Source: Kribbella italica (GTDB lineage: Bacteria; Actinomycetota; Actinomycetes; Propionibacteriales; Kribbellaceae). Taken from it: DNA of 64,000 nucleotides. The translations under genes were made by a program, and so were the position numbers. Below are positions 41,818 to 49,979 of the stretch, in pieces. The notes beneath the pieces are model-generated. The model did not search any database, was not told the origin of the DNA, and saw nothing but the letters and a program-made list of their open reading frames with translations. Location of the stretch: assembly GCF_014205135.1 (NCBI RefSeq), contig NZ_JACHMY010000001.1, forward strand, positions 7,688,001-7,752,000. Reading direction: 5' to 3'. Position 1 is the stretch's first letter, and every line of letters begins with the position of its first letter.

Positions 41818-41864
41818 TCTAATCAACGAGCCCCACCTTGCCTCTTGATTAGACATAAGTCAAG
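41818..41864. promoter_or_regulatory. ArsR-type operator between flavoprotein gene and arsR
   Basis: TCTAATCAA (41818-41826) and TTGATTAGA (41845-41853) are perfect 9-bp inverted arms; CTTGA/TCAAG pairs again at 41844-41864. AT-rich, between divergent starts at 41780 and 41873. Confidence 0.72.
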
Positions 41865-41872
41865 ATAGACAC

Positions 41873-42232
41873 ATGTCAAAACAGCAGCTCTCGCTCGAAC
41901 CCGTCGGCGGGTGCTGCGTCCCGATCATGGACGCGGCCCTCGACAGTGCCGCCGCGGTCGAAGGTGCGTCGGTGTTCAAGGCGCTCTCCGACCCGATCCG
42001 GCTGCGGCTGATGTCGATCATCGCGTCGGCTCCCGGGGAGGTCTGTGTTTGTGACGTCACCCCGCTGTTCAACGTTTCGGGCCCGACGATCTCCCATCAC
42101 CTGAAGGTGTTGCGCGAAGCCGGACTGGTCGACTGCGAGCGCCGCGGCACCTGGGTGTACTACTGGGTGCTGCCCGAGCGCCTGACCTGGATGTCGACGT
42201 TGCTGTCGGTTCCGGCCCCGGCCGCGGGCTGA
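41873..42232 (+). CDS. arsR: ArsR As(III)-responsive repressor
   Basis: 119 aa. ALSDPIRLRLMSIIASAPGEVCVCDVTPLFNVSGPTISHHLKVLREAGLV: the CVC motif in the DNA-binding helix region is the classical As(III) site. An N-terminal GGCCVP adds a further Cys pair. First gene before arsO-like; the ATG at 41873 has almost no leader after the operator. Confidence 0.9.
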   Translation: MSKQQLSLEPVGGCCVPIMDAALDSAAAVEGASVFKALSDPIRLRLMSIIASAPGEVCVCDVTPLFNVSGPTISHHLKVLREAGLVDCERRGTWVYYWVLPERLTWMSTLLSVPAPAAG

Positions 42233-42251
42233 TGCTCGGTACAGAACCGGC

Positions 42252-43310
42252 GTGACGTCGCCTCCACGCGAGATCCGCGTCGTCGTGATCGGTGGCGGTC
42301 AAGCGGGACTGGCCACCGGCTTCTCCCTGCGTCGCTCCGGGCTGGTGCCCGGCGAGGACTTCGTCATCCTCGACGCAGTCGAGCAGCCCGGCGGCGCTTG
42401 GGCGCGGATGTGGCCGACCTTGCGGACGTTCTCTCCCACGCAGTACTCGTCGCTGCCCGGCTGGATGATGCCGCGGTGGACCGGTGATTCCGGCTACCCG
42501 CTAGCGGCGCACGTCGTCGACTACCTGACGCGGTACGAGAAGCGCTACGAGCTCGATGTACGTCGCTCCGCCGCGGTCGACTCCGTGAGCCGCGAGGGCG
42601 AGCGCCTCGCGGTCCGCAGTACCGCTGGTGAGTGGCTGGCCGAGCAGGTGATCTCGGCGACCGGCACGTGGTCGAGACCCTTCATCCCGACGTACCCAGG
42701 ATCGTTCGCCGGGCGGCAGTTGCACACTGCTTCGTATCGGGACGCAGTCGGCTTCGCCGGTCAGCGCGTCCTGATCGTCGGCGGCGGCAACTCGGCCGCA
42801 CAGATCCTCGCCGAGGTCTCCGAGGTTGCCGACACGACCTGGGTGACCCTGCGCCCGCCGCAGTTCCTTCCCGACGACGTCGACGGCCGGGCGTTGTTCG
42901 AGATCGCGACCAGGAGGCATCGTGCGCGGCAGCTCGGCGAAGCCGACAGCGGTGGCGTCTCCGGGCTCGGCGACATCGTGATGGTCGAGAGCGTTCGCAA
43001 GGCCCGTGATCGCGGCGTACTGCAGGCTCGCGAACCGTTCGCCAGGCTGGTCGAGCACGGTGTTCGATGGCGCGACGGCACCGAGTCGCCGTACGACGCG
43101 ATCATTTGGTGCACCGGCTTCCGGCCGGCGCTCGGTCACCTCGCACCCCTCGGCCTGCGCGGAGCGGACGGCACCATCCCCACGGACGGAACCCACGCGA
43201 TCAAGGAGCCTCGCCTGCACCTGATCGGCTACGGCGACTGGACGGGACCGGCCTCGGCCACGCTCATCGGAGCAGGCCGCACGGCCCGCGACCTGGTCGC
43301 CGACCTCTGA
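42252..43310 (+). CDS. arsO: ArsO-like flavin monooxygenase
   Basis: 352 aa. VVIGGGQAGLATGFSLRRSGL (FAD), GAWARMWPTLRTFSPTQYSSLPGWMMP (ArsO-like region), VLIVGGGNSAAQILAEV (NAD(P)H), WCTGFRPALGHLAPLGL. Co-directional with the CVC-type arsR 20 bp upstream. ArsO proteins occur widely in ars operons; the substrate is still debated. GTG start at 42252. Confidence 0.85.
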   Translation: MTSPPREIRVVVIGGGQAGLATGFSLRRSGLVPGEDFVILDAVEQPGGAWARMWPTLRTFSPTQYSSLPGWMMPRWTGDSGYPLAAHVVDYLTRYEKRYELDVRRSAAVDSVSREGERLAVRSTAGEWLAEQVISATGTWSRPFIPTYPGSFAGRQLHTASYRDAVGFAGQRVLIVGGGNSAAQILAEVSEVADTTWVTLRPPQFLPDDVDGRALFEIATRRHRARQLGEADSGGVSGLGDIVMVESVRKARDRGVLQAREPFARLVEHGVRWRDGTESPYDAIIWCTGFRPALGHLAPLGLRGADGTIPTDGTHAIKEPRLHLIGYGDWTGPASATLIGAGRTARDLVADL

Positions 43311-44294
43311 TCACGCAGGCGTAAGCAGCTCGGCCGCGAGGTCTCTGACCTGCTGATCGATCTCGTCGCGGATCCGCCGTACGACGGGAAGCGGCCGGTT
43401 CTCGGGATCCTCGACCGGCCAGTCGAGGTATCGCTTGCCCGGGTAGACCGGACAAGCGTCGCCGCAGCCCATCGTCACGACGACGTCGGCCGCGCGGACG
43501 ATCTCGTCGGACAGTGGTTTCGGATAGGCGCCGCCCAGATGTACGCCGACTTCGTCCATGGCGGTGACGACGTTGGCGTCGACGAGTGCCACAGGCAACG
43601 ATCCGGCCGATCTGACGAGGACGCGGTCGCCGGCCAGCTGGTTCAGGAAGCCGGCCGCCATCTGTGACCGGCCGGCGTTGCGAACGCAGACGAACAGCAC
43701 CTCGGGGACCGAGCCACGGGCCTTGCCTTGTGCCTTCGCCAGTGCGGCCAGCCGCTCGGCGGCGAAGCTCGCGGTCAGGGACGGCAGGAACCTTCGTACG
43801 CGGGATCGGTCGGCCAGCATGGTGTAACTCTCGCCGACGTACCGCCGTACCGTCGCTGGTGAGAAGACGCCGGTGAAGCGGGTTGCCAGCTGGTCGGAGA
43901 TGCGCTCGAGCTGACGGTCGACAACAGCCGCGCTCAGGTCGACCGTCGACTCGCGGGCCGGACCTTGCTCGGGTGTCTCCACCCCGAGCAAGGTCGCCAA
44001 CTGCTCCACCGCGTGATGGGTCGGCCGGTAGTAGTTCGACGACTGCCGTCGCTCCCGTGTCAGCAGGTCCGCTTCACACAGCAATCGCAGCTGCTGGCTG
44101 ATGGCGGTCGGTGACTGGGTGAACTCCGCGGCGAGCTGGCCAACGCTCGCCTCGCCGGCCGGGTGGGTCAGGACGAGACTCATCAGCCGTAGCCGGGTCG
44201 GATCCGCGACGACACCGAGCTGGGCCGCACGCCGCTCTGCGTCTTCCCGCGACAACGGCATCATCACCGATGGCCGCAGAGACGGATTCGACAT
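43311..44294 (-). CDS. ArsR - three-helix - ArsC fusion
   Basis: 327 aa with three units: an ArsR-type winged helix (20-100; VVADPTRLRLMSLVLTHPAGEASVGQLAAEF...AISQQLRLLCEADLL), a three-helix bundle (about 125-190; ERISDQLATRFTGVFSPATVRRYVGESYTMLADRSRVRRFLPSLTASFAAERL), and a low-molecular-weight phosphatase-fold arsenate reductase (198-327; VLFVCVRNAGRSQMAAGFL with Cys203 and Arg209, later GCGDACPVYPGKRY). The usual CVHNAGRS has Arg for His. It should couple arsenate reduction to gene control. Convergent and abutting with arsO; terminal codons overlap. Confidence 0.9.
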   Translation of the reverse strand: MSNPSLRPSVMMPLSREDAERRAAQLGVVADPTRLRLMSLVLTHPAGEASVGQLAAEFTQSPTAISQQLRLLCEADLLTRERRQSSNYYRPTHHAVEQLATLLGVETPEQGPARESTVDLSAAVVDRQLERISDQLATRFTGVFSPATVRRYVGESYTMLADRSRVRRFLPSLTASFAAERLAALAKAQGKARGSVPEVLFVCVRNAGRSQMAAGFLNQLAGDRVLVRSAGSLPVALVDANVVTAMDEVGVHLGGAYPKPLSDEIVRAADVVVTMGCGDACPVYPGKRYLDWPVEDPENRPLPVVRRIRDEIDQQVRDLAAELLTPA

Positions 44295-44348
44295 GGCTTT
44301 ATATTCACAGTCGTCTATGTAGTGGTCAATGTGCCGGGGTGGACGGCG

Positions 44349-44750
44349 TCATGCGGCCTGCAGTTCGCCGACGAGCTTCTCGATCCGGGCGCGGATCTCG
44401 TCGCGCACCTGACGGACGACCTCGATCGGCTGCCCGGCCGGATCGGTGAGCTCCCAGTCCTCGTACCGCTTGCCCGGGAAGATCGGGCAGGCGTCGCCGC
44501 AGCCCATGGTGACGATGATGTCGCTCTCGCGCACGGTCTCGGTCTCGAGGCGCTGGGGGACCGCGCCGGTGATGTCGATTCCGACCTCCTGCATCGCCTG
44601 GACCGCGATCGGGTTGATCTGGTCGCGGGGCGCGGATCCGGCTGACCGTACCTCGACCGTGTCGCCGGCGAGGTGCCGCAACCATCCGGCGGCCATCTGG
44701 GACCGGCCGGCGTTGTGGACGCAGACGAACAGAACGCTTGGCTTGCTCAC
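44349..44750 (-). CDS. arsC: Arsenate reductase ArsC (LMW-PTP type)
   Basis: 133-aa stand-alone reductase. VLFVCVHNAGRSQMAAGWL holds the catalytic Cys-x5-Arg loop; VTMGCGDACPIFPGKRYEDWEL contains the additional cysteines of the actinobacterial mycothiol/thioredoxin-linked group. Overlaps the aquaporin gene by ATGA. Confidence 0.92.
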   Translation of the reverse strand: MSKPSVLFVCVHNAGRSQMAAGWLRHLAGDTVEVRSAGSAPRDQINPIAVQAMQEVGIDITGAVPQRLETETVRESDIIVTMGCGDACPIFPGKRYEDWELTDPAGQPIEVVRQVRDEIRARIEKLVGELQAA

Positions 44751-45496
44751 GGAGATACTCCAGTACTCGCAGGGTTTTCGGTGTGGGGTGTGACAACATC
44801 ATCGGCCGCTCGTCCGGCCGTGGGGTAGAGCAGTCTGAGAAGTGCTACGCCGGCGGCGGCTCCGATCACCTGTGCGATCACGAAGCCTGGCAGCGATCCC
44901 GGTGCGATTCCGGCGAAGGTGTCGCTGAAGGCGCGGCCGATCGAGACGGCCGGGTTGGCGAAGGAGGTCGAGGAGGTGAACCAGTACGCCGAGCCGATGT
45001 ACGCGCCGACGGCCGCGGGCGCGACCGAGGCTCGCCCGGATGCCGCGAGGGCGAAGATCAAGACGATCAGGCCCGCGGTCGCAACCACCTCGCCGAGCCA
45101 AAGATGGCCCGCGCTGCGATCTGTGGTCGACCAGGACACTGCCGCTTCGGCGTACATGAGATTGGCCAGTACGGCGCCGAGTGCTGCGCCGATGATCTGC
45201 GCAGGGATGTAGGCGGCCAGGTCGCGCGGTGTGAGGCCGGCGCCGCTGCGTCGTCCGATCCACCAGTCGACCGCCGAGACGACCGGGTTGAAGTGCGCGC
45301 CGGACACCGGTCCGATCATCAGGATGAGGACGGCGAGGCCCAGTGCGGTGGCGAAGGCGTTCTCCAGGAGTTGCAGCCCGATGTCGTTGGGCGACAGCTT
45401 GGCGGCGGCGATGCCGGACCCGACCACGACGGTCACCAGCAGTCCGGTCCCGACTCCTTCGGCGACCGAGCGTCGCCACAAGGGGATGGTGTTCAC
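44747..45496 (-). CDS. Aquaglyceroporin of the ars operon (AqpS/ArsAqp-like)
   Basis: 249 aa, six helices with MIP half-helix motifs HFNPVVS and FANPAVS. In ars operons such channels let As(III) leave the cell down its gradient after ArsC action. GTG start; overlaps arsC and the upstream reductase gene by four bases each. Confidence 0.9.
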   Translation of the reverse strand: MNTIPLWRRSVAEGVGTGLLVTVVVGSGIAAAKLSPNDIGLQLLENAFATALGLAVLILMIGPVSGAHFNPVVSAVDWWIGRRSGAGLTPRDLAAYIPAQIIGAALGAVLANLMYAEAAVSWSTTDRSAGHLWLGEVVATAGLIVLIFALAASGRASVAPAAVGAYIGSAYWFTSSTSFANPAVSIGRAFSDTFAGIAPGSLPGFVIAQVIGAAAGVALLRLLYPTAGRAADDVVTPHTENPASTGVSP

Positions 45497-46164
45497 TCGC
45501 GACCCGCCGCGGCCGGGACGTTGATCTCGTTGAGCAACTGACGGACCCGGCGTTCGATCTCGTCGCGGATCGGCCGGATGGCGGCGACGTCGAGTCCGGC
45601 TGGGTCGTCGAGTACCCAGTCCTCGTACCGCTTGCCGGGGAAGATCGGGCAGGCATCGCCGCATCCCATGCTGATCACGACGTCCGCGGCGCGCACTACT
45701 TCGTCGGTCCAGGGCTTGGGGTACTCGGTGGAGATGTCGATCCCGCGCTCGGCCATCGATGCGACGGCGGCGTCGTTCACCTCGATCCCTGGCTCCGAGC
45801 CACCCGACCAGGCGATCGCACGGTCACCGACCAGGTGCTCGAAGAAGCCGAGAGCCATCTGGGACCGGCCGGCGTTGTGGACGCAGAGGAACAGCACCAC
45901 CGGACGGCCGTCGTCATGGTGGCCTTCCACTCTGGCCAGCGCGGTCAGCCGCTGGCGGGCGAATCGTTCGGCCAGCAGGGGAAGGAAGTTCGGGACGGTG
46001 CTGCCGGTCGCGAACTGGTCGTAGCTGGAGTGCAGGAACCGCTCGATCGTCTCCGGTCCGTAGATCCCGGTGAACTGTTCCCCCAGCCGGGAGGCCGCCG
46101 TACGCAAGGCAAGGTGCTGGTCGATGGAGAGGTCTTCGCGTTTGTAGCCGGGGACTTCGGTCAT
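45493..46164 (-). CDS. arsC: Three-helix - ArsC fusion arsenate reductase
   Basis: 223 aa. N-terminal helices (AASRLGEQFTGIYGPETIERFLHSSYDQFA...FLPLLAERFARQRLTALAR, about 20-85) are the same dimerisation-like module as in the 327-aa fusion but without the HTH. LMW-PTP domain from about 90 with LFLCVHNAGRSQMALGFF and GCGDACPIFPGKRYEDW. Overlaps its upstream neighbour by ATGA. Confidence 0.9.
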   Translation of the reverse strand: MTEVPGYKREDLSIDQHLALRTAASRLGEQFTGIYGPETIERFLHSSYDQFATGSTVPNFLPLLAERFARQRLTALARVEGHHDDGRPVVLFLCVHNAGRSQMALGFFEHLVGDRAIAWSGGSEPGIEVNDAAVASMAERGIDISTEYPKPWTDEVVRAADVVISMGCGDACPIFPGKRYEDWVLDDPAGLDVAAIRPIRDEIERRVRQLLNEINVPAAAGRE

Positions 46165-46865
46165 GACTTGCTCCTCGGGCGTTTCGCCTCGGTGGACGAG
46201 ACCAGTGGCGCCAGCCGATCGATGCGGCCGGCGAGTTCGCTGTAGGCGGCCTCGAAGGCCGCATCGGTGTCGGTCGGTGCGGGATCGGGCACCGACCAGT
46301 GCACTCGTGGCCGCGCCTCGACCGGCAGGTCCTCGTAGGCGATGTCGCACACGGCGATGACCAGATCGTCGCTGCTCACGACGTCGTCCACCTGAGCCGT
46401 CCGCCACGCGTCGGTGTCGAGACCGTGGCGTCGAGCAACCTTCAGCGCCCGCGGATGCACCCGCTCTGCCGGCCGAGTGCCGGCAGATGCCACCGGTACA
46501 TGACTGCGCCGCGCCCAGATCGCCGCGGCCAACTGCGACCGCGCCGAGTTGTGCGTACACACGAACACCACGCGTGGCACCTCGGTCAGTGAAGGGCTCG
46601 TGACGATCGCCAGCGTCTCGGGGACCAGCCGAACGTAGGTGCGCCGGTGGTCTCCCTCGGATCGCGTGCGTACCACCAGGTCGGCTTCTTCCAGGACCTT
46701 CAGGTGGTGGGCGACGAGATTGGTCGGCATCTCGAGAAGCGCGCCCAGCTCACTGGGGGCCGCGTCTCCCACCATCAACGTGTCGACGACGGCCAGCCGT
46801 GCGGGATCCCCGAGGGCGGCATGTACCCGCGCCCGCTTGATCCTGGACTTCTCCTCAATGTTCAT
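46161..46865 (-). CDS. ArsR-ArsC fusion
   Basis: 234 aa. Winged helix (RVHAALGDPARLAVVDTLMVGDAAPSELGALLEMPTNLVAHHLKVLEEADLV) directly joined to a phosphatase-fold domain of a different subgroup (VVFVCTHNSARSQLAAAIWARR; CTHNSARS rather than CVHNAGRS), without the three-helix module or the GCGDACP motif. First gene of the leftward arsC-aqp operon. Start MNIEEKSR at 46865. Confidence 0.88.
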   Translation of the reverse strand: MNIEEKSRIKRARVHAALGDPARLAVVDTLMVGDAAPSELGALLEMPTNLVAHHLKVLEEADLVVRTRSEGDHRRTYVRLVPETLAIVTSPSLTEVPRVVFVCTHNSARSQLAAAIWARRSHVPVASAGTRPAERVHPRALKVARRHGLDTDAWRTAQVDDVVSSDDLVIAVCDIAYEDLPVEARPRVHWSVPDPAPTDTDAAFEAAYSELAGRIDRLAPLVSSTEAKRPRSKS

Positions 46866-46929
46866 TGCCTCAATAGTCACTGAGCTATCCGTCGCTGTCA
46901 ATCTGAGGACTCGGTGGGCCGGAAGTTGC

Positions 46930-46969
46930 ATCAGTGAGTACTGACATGCAAGCATCAGTGCATGCTGAT
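46930..46969. promoter_or_regulatory. Tandem operators over the arsR start
   Basis: ATCAGTGAGTACTGAC (46930-46945) and ATCAGTGCATGCTGAT (46954-46969) are two near-identical dyads 24 bp apart; the second covers the arsR ATG. They probably regulate both directions. Confidence 0.68.
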
Positions 46970-47273
46970 ATCAGCCGAAGCTGATCTGATTCGAGTACTG
47001 GCCGATCCGCTGCGACTTCGGATCGTCGGCCTGCTCGCGCAGGAGACGCTCTGCACGACGCACCTGATGACCGAGACGGGTGCGCGACAGACGAACCTGT
47101 CCAATCACCTGCGGCTGCTCCGCGAGGCCGGAGTGGTGGAGACCGAACCGTGCGGCCGCTTCACCTATTACAAGCTGCGCCCCGAGGTGCTCGACAGCCT
47201 CGCATCGCTGTTCGGCGGCCTGGCCGAGACCGCCCGGAAGACCATCGCCGACGATCGAAAGAGAGCGTGCTAG
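46962..47273 (+). CDS. arsR: ArsR-family repressor upstream of ACR3
   Basis: 103 aa. VLADPLRLRIVGLLAQETLCTTHLMTETGARQTNLSNHLRLLREAGVVETEPCGRFTYYKL. Cys in TLCTTHL and EPCGR are possible As(III) ligands, a different arrangement from the CVC type. Stop overlaps the acr3 start (TAGTG). Confidence 0.89.
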   Translation: MLISAEADLIRVLADPLRLRIVGLLAQETLCTTHLMTETGARQTNLSNHLRLLREAGVVETEPCGRFTYYKLRPEVLDSLASLFGGLAETARKTIADDRKRAC

Positions 47274-48373
47274 TGACGCAGACCCTCAACACAGCGGACG
47301 CGAAGGTCGTTGCGAAACTGTCGACGCTCGATCGCTTTCTGGCTGTGTGGATCTTGGCGGCGATGGCCGTCGGCTTGACGTTGGGCCGCGTCGTCGGCGG
47401 GTTGAACGACGCTCTCGCGAAGCTCGAGGTCGGTGGGATCTCGTTACCGATCGCCCTCGGGTTGTTGCTGATGATGTACCCGGTGCTGGCCAAGGTCCGC
47501 TACGACAAGCTCGACGCCGTCACGGCCGACAGGCGACTGATGATCCTGTCGCTGGTGATCAACTGGGTCCTCGGTCCGGCCGTCATGTTCGCTCTGGCCT
47601 GGATCTTCCTTGCCGATCTGCCCGAGTACCGCACCGGTCTGATCATCGTCGGTCTGGCGCGGTGCATCGCCATGGTCATCATCTGGAACGACCTCGCGTG
47701 CGGCGACCGCGAAGCCGCTGCTGTCCTGGTGGCCCTTAACTCGGTGTTCCAGGTGGTGGCCTTCGGCCTGCTCGGGTGGTTCTATCTCGATCTGCTGCCG
47801 CAGTGGCTCGGCCTCGGCGACGGCCAGGGCCTGGACGTTCCGGTCTGGCACATCGCCCTCAATGTCGTCGTGTTTCTCGGCATCCCGCTCGCGGGCGGCT
47901 ACCTGACCCGCCGGGTCGGCGAGGCGCGGCTCGGCCGCACCGGCTACGAGCAGAAGTTCCTGCCGCGGATCGGCCCCTGGGCCCTCTACGGCCTGCTGTT
48001 CACGATCGTGATCCTCTTTGCGTTGCAGGGCAGGACGATCACCTCGCAGCCACTGGACGTCGCCCGGATCGCCCTGCCGTTGCTCGTGTACTTCGCGGTG
48101 ATGTGGTTCGGCAGCTTCGCCATCGGTAAGGCAGCCGGCCTCGCCTACGACCGCACCGCCACGCTCGCCTTCACTGCCGCCGGCAACAACTTCGAGCTGG
48201 CCATCGCCGTCGCGATCGCAACCTTTGGCGTGACGTCCGGTCAGGCATTGTCGGGGGTGGTGGGTCCGCTCATCGAGGTGCCGGTACTTGTGGCCCTGGT
48301 TTACGTCTCCCTCGCTCTCCGCCGCTCGTTCCGCGGCGATCGGCAGGCCACCCCTACATCCCGGGAGAGCTGA
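47273..48373 (+). CDS. acr3: Arsenite exporter ACR3
   Basis: 366 aa, ten helices. GLARCIAMVIIWNDLACGD has the essential TM4 cysteine, and AAGNNFELAIAVAIATFG the conserved Glu of TM9. Extrudes As(OH)3 using the proton-motive force. GTG start at 47273 (GTG 47267 is also possible). Confidence 0.94.
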   Translation: MTQTLNTADAKVVAKLSTLDRFLAVWILAAMAVGLTLGRVVGGLNDALAKLEVGGISLPIALGLLLMMYPVLAKVRYDKLDAVTADRRLMILSLVINWVLGPAVMFALAWIFLADLPEYRTGLIIVGLARCIAMVIIWNDLACGDREAAAVLVALNSVFQVVAFGLLGWFYLDLLPQWLGLGDGQGLDVPVWHIALNVVVFLGIPLAGGYLTRRVGEARLGRTGYEQKFLPRIGPWALYGLLFTIVILFALQGRTITSQPLDVARIALPLLVYFAVMWFGSFAIGKAAGLAYDRTATLAFTAAGNNFELAIAVAIATFGVTSGQALSGVVGPLIEVPVLVALVYVSLALRRSFRGDRQATPTSRES

Positions 48374-48618
48374 TGGAGTGTCATGAGTGCCAGGCCGCGC
48401 AGCAAGTGAGCCCCGCCAGCGCCATCTGCAGCCATTGCGGCGCTGCCGTGTGTGCGGACCACACGGTGGCGATCTCCGAGAGCCTGACGTGCACCCGGCC
48501 GATCGCCCAGCAAATCACCGTCACTCCGCCGGCCCGTCGCCTCCTGTGCCCGGTGTGTGCGCTGGCACGACAGGCGTTCTCCACCTGCTGCTCCCAGGCC
48601 GTCCCCGCAGGGCGCTGA
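48373..48618 (+). CDS. DUF2180-like Cys-rich protein
   Basis: 81 aa, nine or so Cys: MECHECQAAQQ, ICSHCGAAVCADHTV, LLCPVCALARQAFSTCC. Zinc-ribbon-like small protein commonly seen at the end of actinobacterial ars operons; could bind metal or As(III). TGATG overlap with acr3. Confidence 0.75.
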   Translation: MECHECQAAQQVSPASAICSHCGAAVCADHTVAISESLTCTRPIAQQITVTPPARRLLCPVCALARQAFSTCCSQAVPAGR

Positions 48619-48729
48619 CTTCCCGCCTTCCGTCGCTGAGCGTTCCGCTGTCCCCGCATGACGCCGAATCCCGGTACTCCTGGATGTGGTGATCGCGGTT
48701 CCGTGAGGTCCGTTGCTTCCCAAGGCTGG

Positions 48730-48750
48730 ACCCGACGAAGTACGTCGGGT
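48730..48750. terminator. Hairpin between ars operon and conjugation module
   Basis: ACCCGACG-AAGTA-CGTCGGGT, a perfect 8-bp stem. Possible terminator of the acr3 operon; no T-run. Confidence 0.5.
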
Positions 48751-48764
48751 TCTGGTTCGAGGGC

Positions 48765-49874
48765 GTGCCGGACTACGGGAAGGCGCGATCTGTGGAGGTT
48801 GCACACGAGCGATTGGTCCAGGCGCAGGTTGCGGCCATGGAGTTTTTCCGCACGGAACTGAGACTGCGACCCAAAGGGTGGGCGCGGCGCCATCTGCAGT
48901 CGCGCCGGCTTGATCATGTGCGGGAGCCGGGGTCGCGGTGGGCGGTGGGGTATGCGCCGGACGCGTGGGCCCATCTGGTTGATCACTTGCGGAGCGGGGG
49001 ATTCGACGAGCAGACGATGGTGGCGGCTGGGTTGGTCGTTGCCACTCGCAAGGGCTACCTGATCGATCGGTTTCGGGACCGGATCGTGTTTCCGGTGCAC
49101 GACATCGATCTGCGGCTGGTGGGGTTCGCCAGCCGTGGCCGTGGAGGGATTGCGAAGCATCTCAATTCGCCGACCACCGCGATTTACCGCAAGGCGGAGG
49201 CGTTGTTCGGTGTCGCGCAGCAGAGGCGCCTGCTGGAGAACGGTGCTGTTCCGGTCCTGGTCGAGGCCCCGTTCGATGCCCTTGCGGTGGGTTCTGCAAG
49301 CGGTACCAGTTCCCGATGGGCGGGTATCGGGCTGTGCGGCCTCGCGCTGAGCGAGGCTCAGGTTCGGATCATTCAGTGCTACGCGGGAACCGACTCCGTC
49401 ATTGTCGCCCTGGATGGAGACAGCAGTGGCAGGCTGGCCGCCGTACGGCATTTAGATCTGCTGAGCCGGAGCTTCCGGAATGTCCTGGTCGCAGATCTGC
49501 CTGATGGCGAAGACCCGTCGGAGATCTACAGCTCCGAAGATGGGCAGAGGCGACTTCGGGGCCAGCTCGAGAACACGCGGCCACTCGTGAGTCTGGTGAT
49601 CGAGCTGGAGCTCGGTCGCTGGGACCGGGTCCTCGACCACGTGAGCGGCCGGGTCGGTGCGCTTCGTGCGGTGGCCGGTCTGGTGCCGCGGTTGCCAACC
49701 AGCCTGATTGCGGACGAGGTGCAGCGGCTCTCCCGGGTGCTGAACCTCGATCCGCAAACAGTGTCGAGGGAGGTTCTCGCTGCCCATGGCAAGACTGCCT
49801 CGAAACGTCAGACGCGGCGCCTCGAACCGCTGCGTTCGGAGCCTGATCCGCCGGCGAATGTGATCCAGATGTGA
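48765..49874 (+). CDS. DnaG-like primase/Toprim protein
   Basis: 369 aa. The N-terminal part (SRWAVGYAPDAWAHLVDHLRSGGF...DRIVFPVHDIDLRLVGFASRG, KHLNSPTTAIYRKAEALFG) matches the DnaG catalytic-core N-subdomain; VLVEAPFDALAV and IVALDGDSSGRLAA are the Toprim Glu and DxD motifs. The zinc-binding and helicase-binding domains are absent. Probably a mobile-element primase for incoming single-stranded DNA. GTG start at 48765 is tentative; ATG 48840 is possible. Confidence 0.8.
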   Translation: MPDYGKARSVEVAHERLVQAQVAAMEFFRTELRLRPKGWARRHLQSRRLDHVREPGSRWAVGYAPDAWAHLVDHLRSGGFDEQTMVAAGLVVATRKGYLIDRFRDRIVFPVHDIDLRLVGFASRGRGGIAKHLNSPTTAIYRKAEALFGVAQQRRLLENGAVPVLVEAPFDALAVGSASGTSSRWAGIGLCGLALSEAQVRIIQCYAGTDSVIVALDGDSSGRLAAVRHLDLLSRSFRNVLVADLPDGEDPSEIYSSEDGQRRLRGQLENTRPLVSLVIELELGRWDRVLDHVSGRVGALRAVAGLVPRLPTSLIADEVQRLSRVLNLDPQTVSREVLAAHGKTASKRQTRRLEPLRSEPDPPANVIQM

Positions 49875-49979
49875 GTGCCGGTTCAGGACTCCTGGACCTC
49901 TGAATCCGGGTTCTGAGTCGTTGCTTCAAGCACCAGATTTTCCCCACAGATCACAAACGGTGAATGTGGGGAGCAAGCA

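Noticed and set aside
48381-49451. 356-aa minus-strand open frame opposite the primase-like gene
   Set aside because: It is antisense to genes with clear motifs (DUF2180, Toprim) and has no Shine-Dalgarno or recognisable domain; typical high-GC shadow frame.
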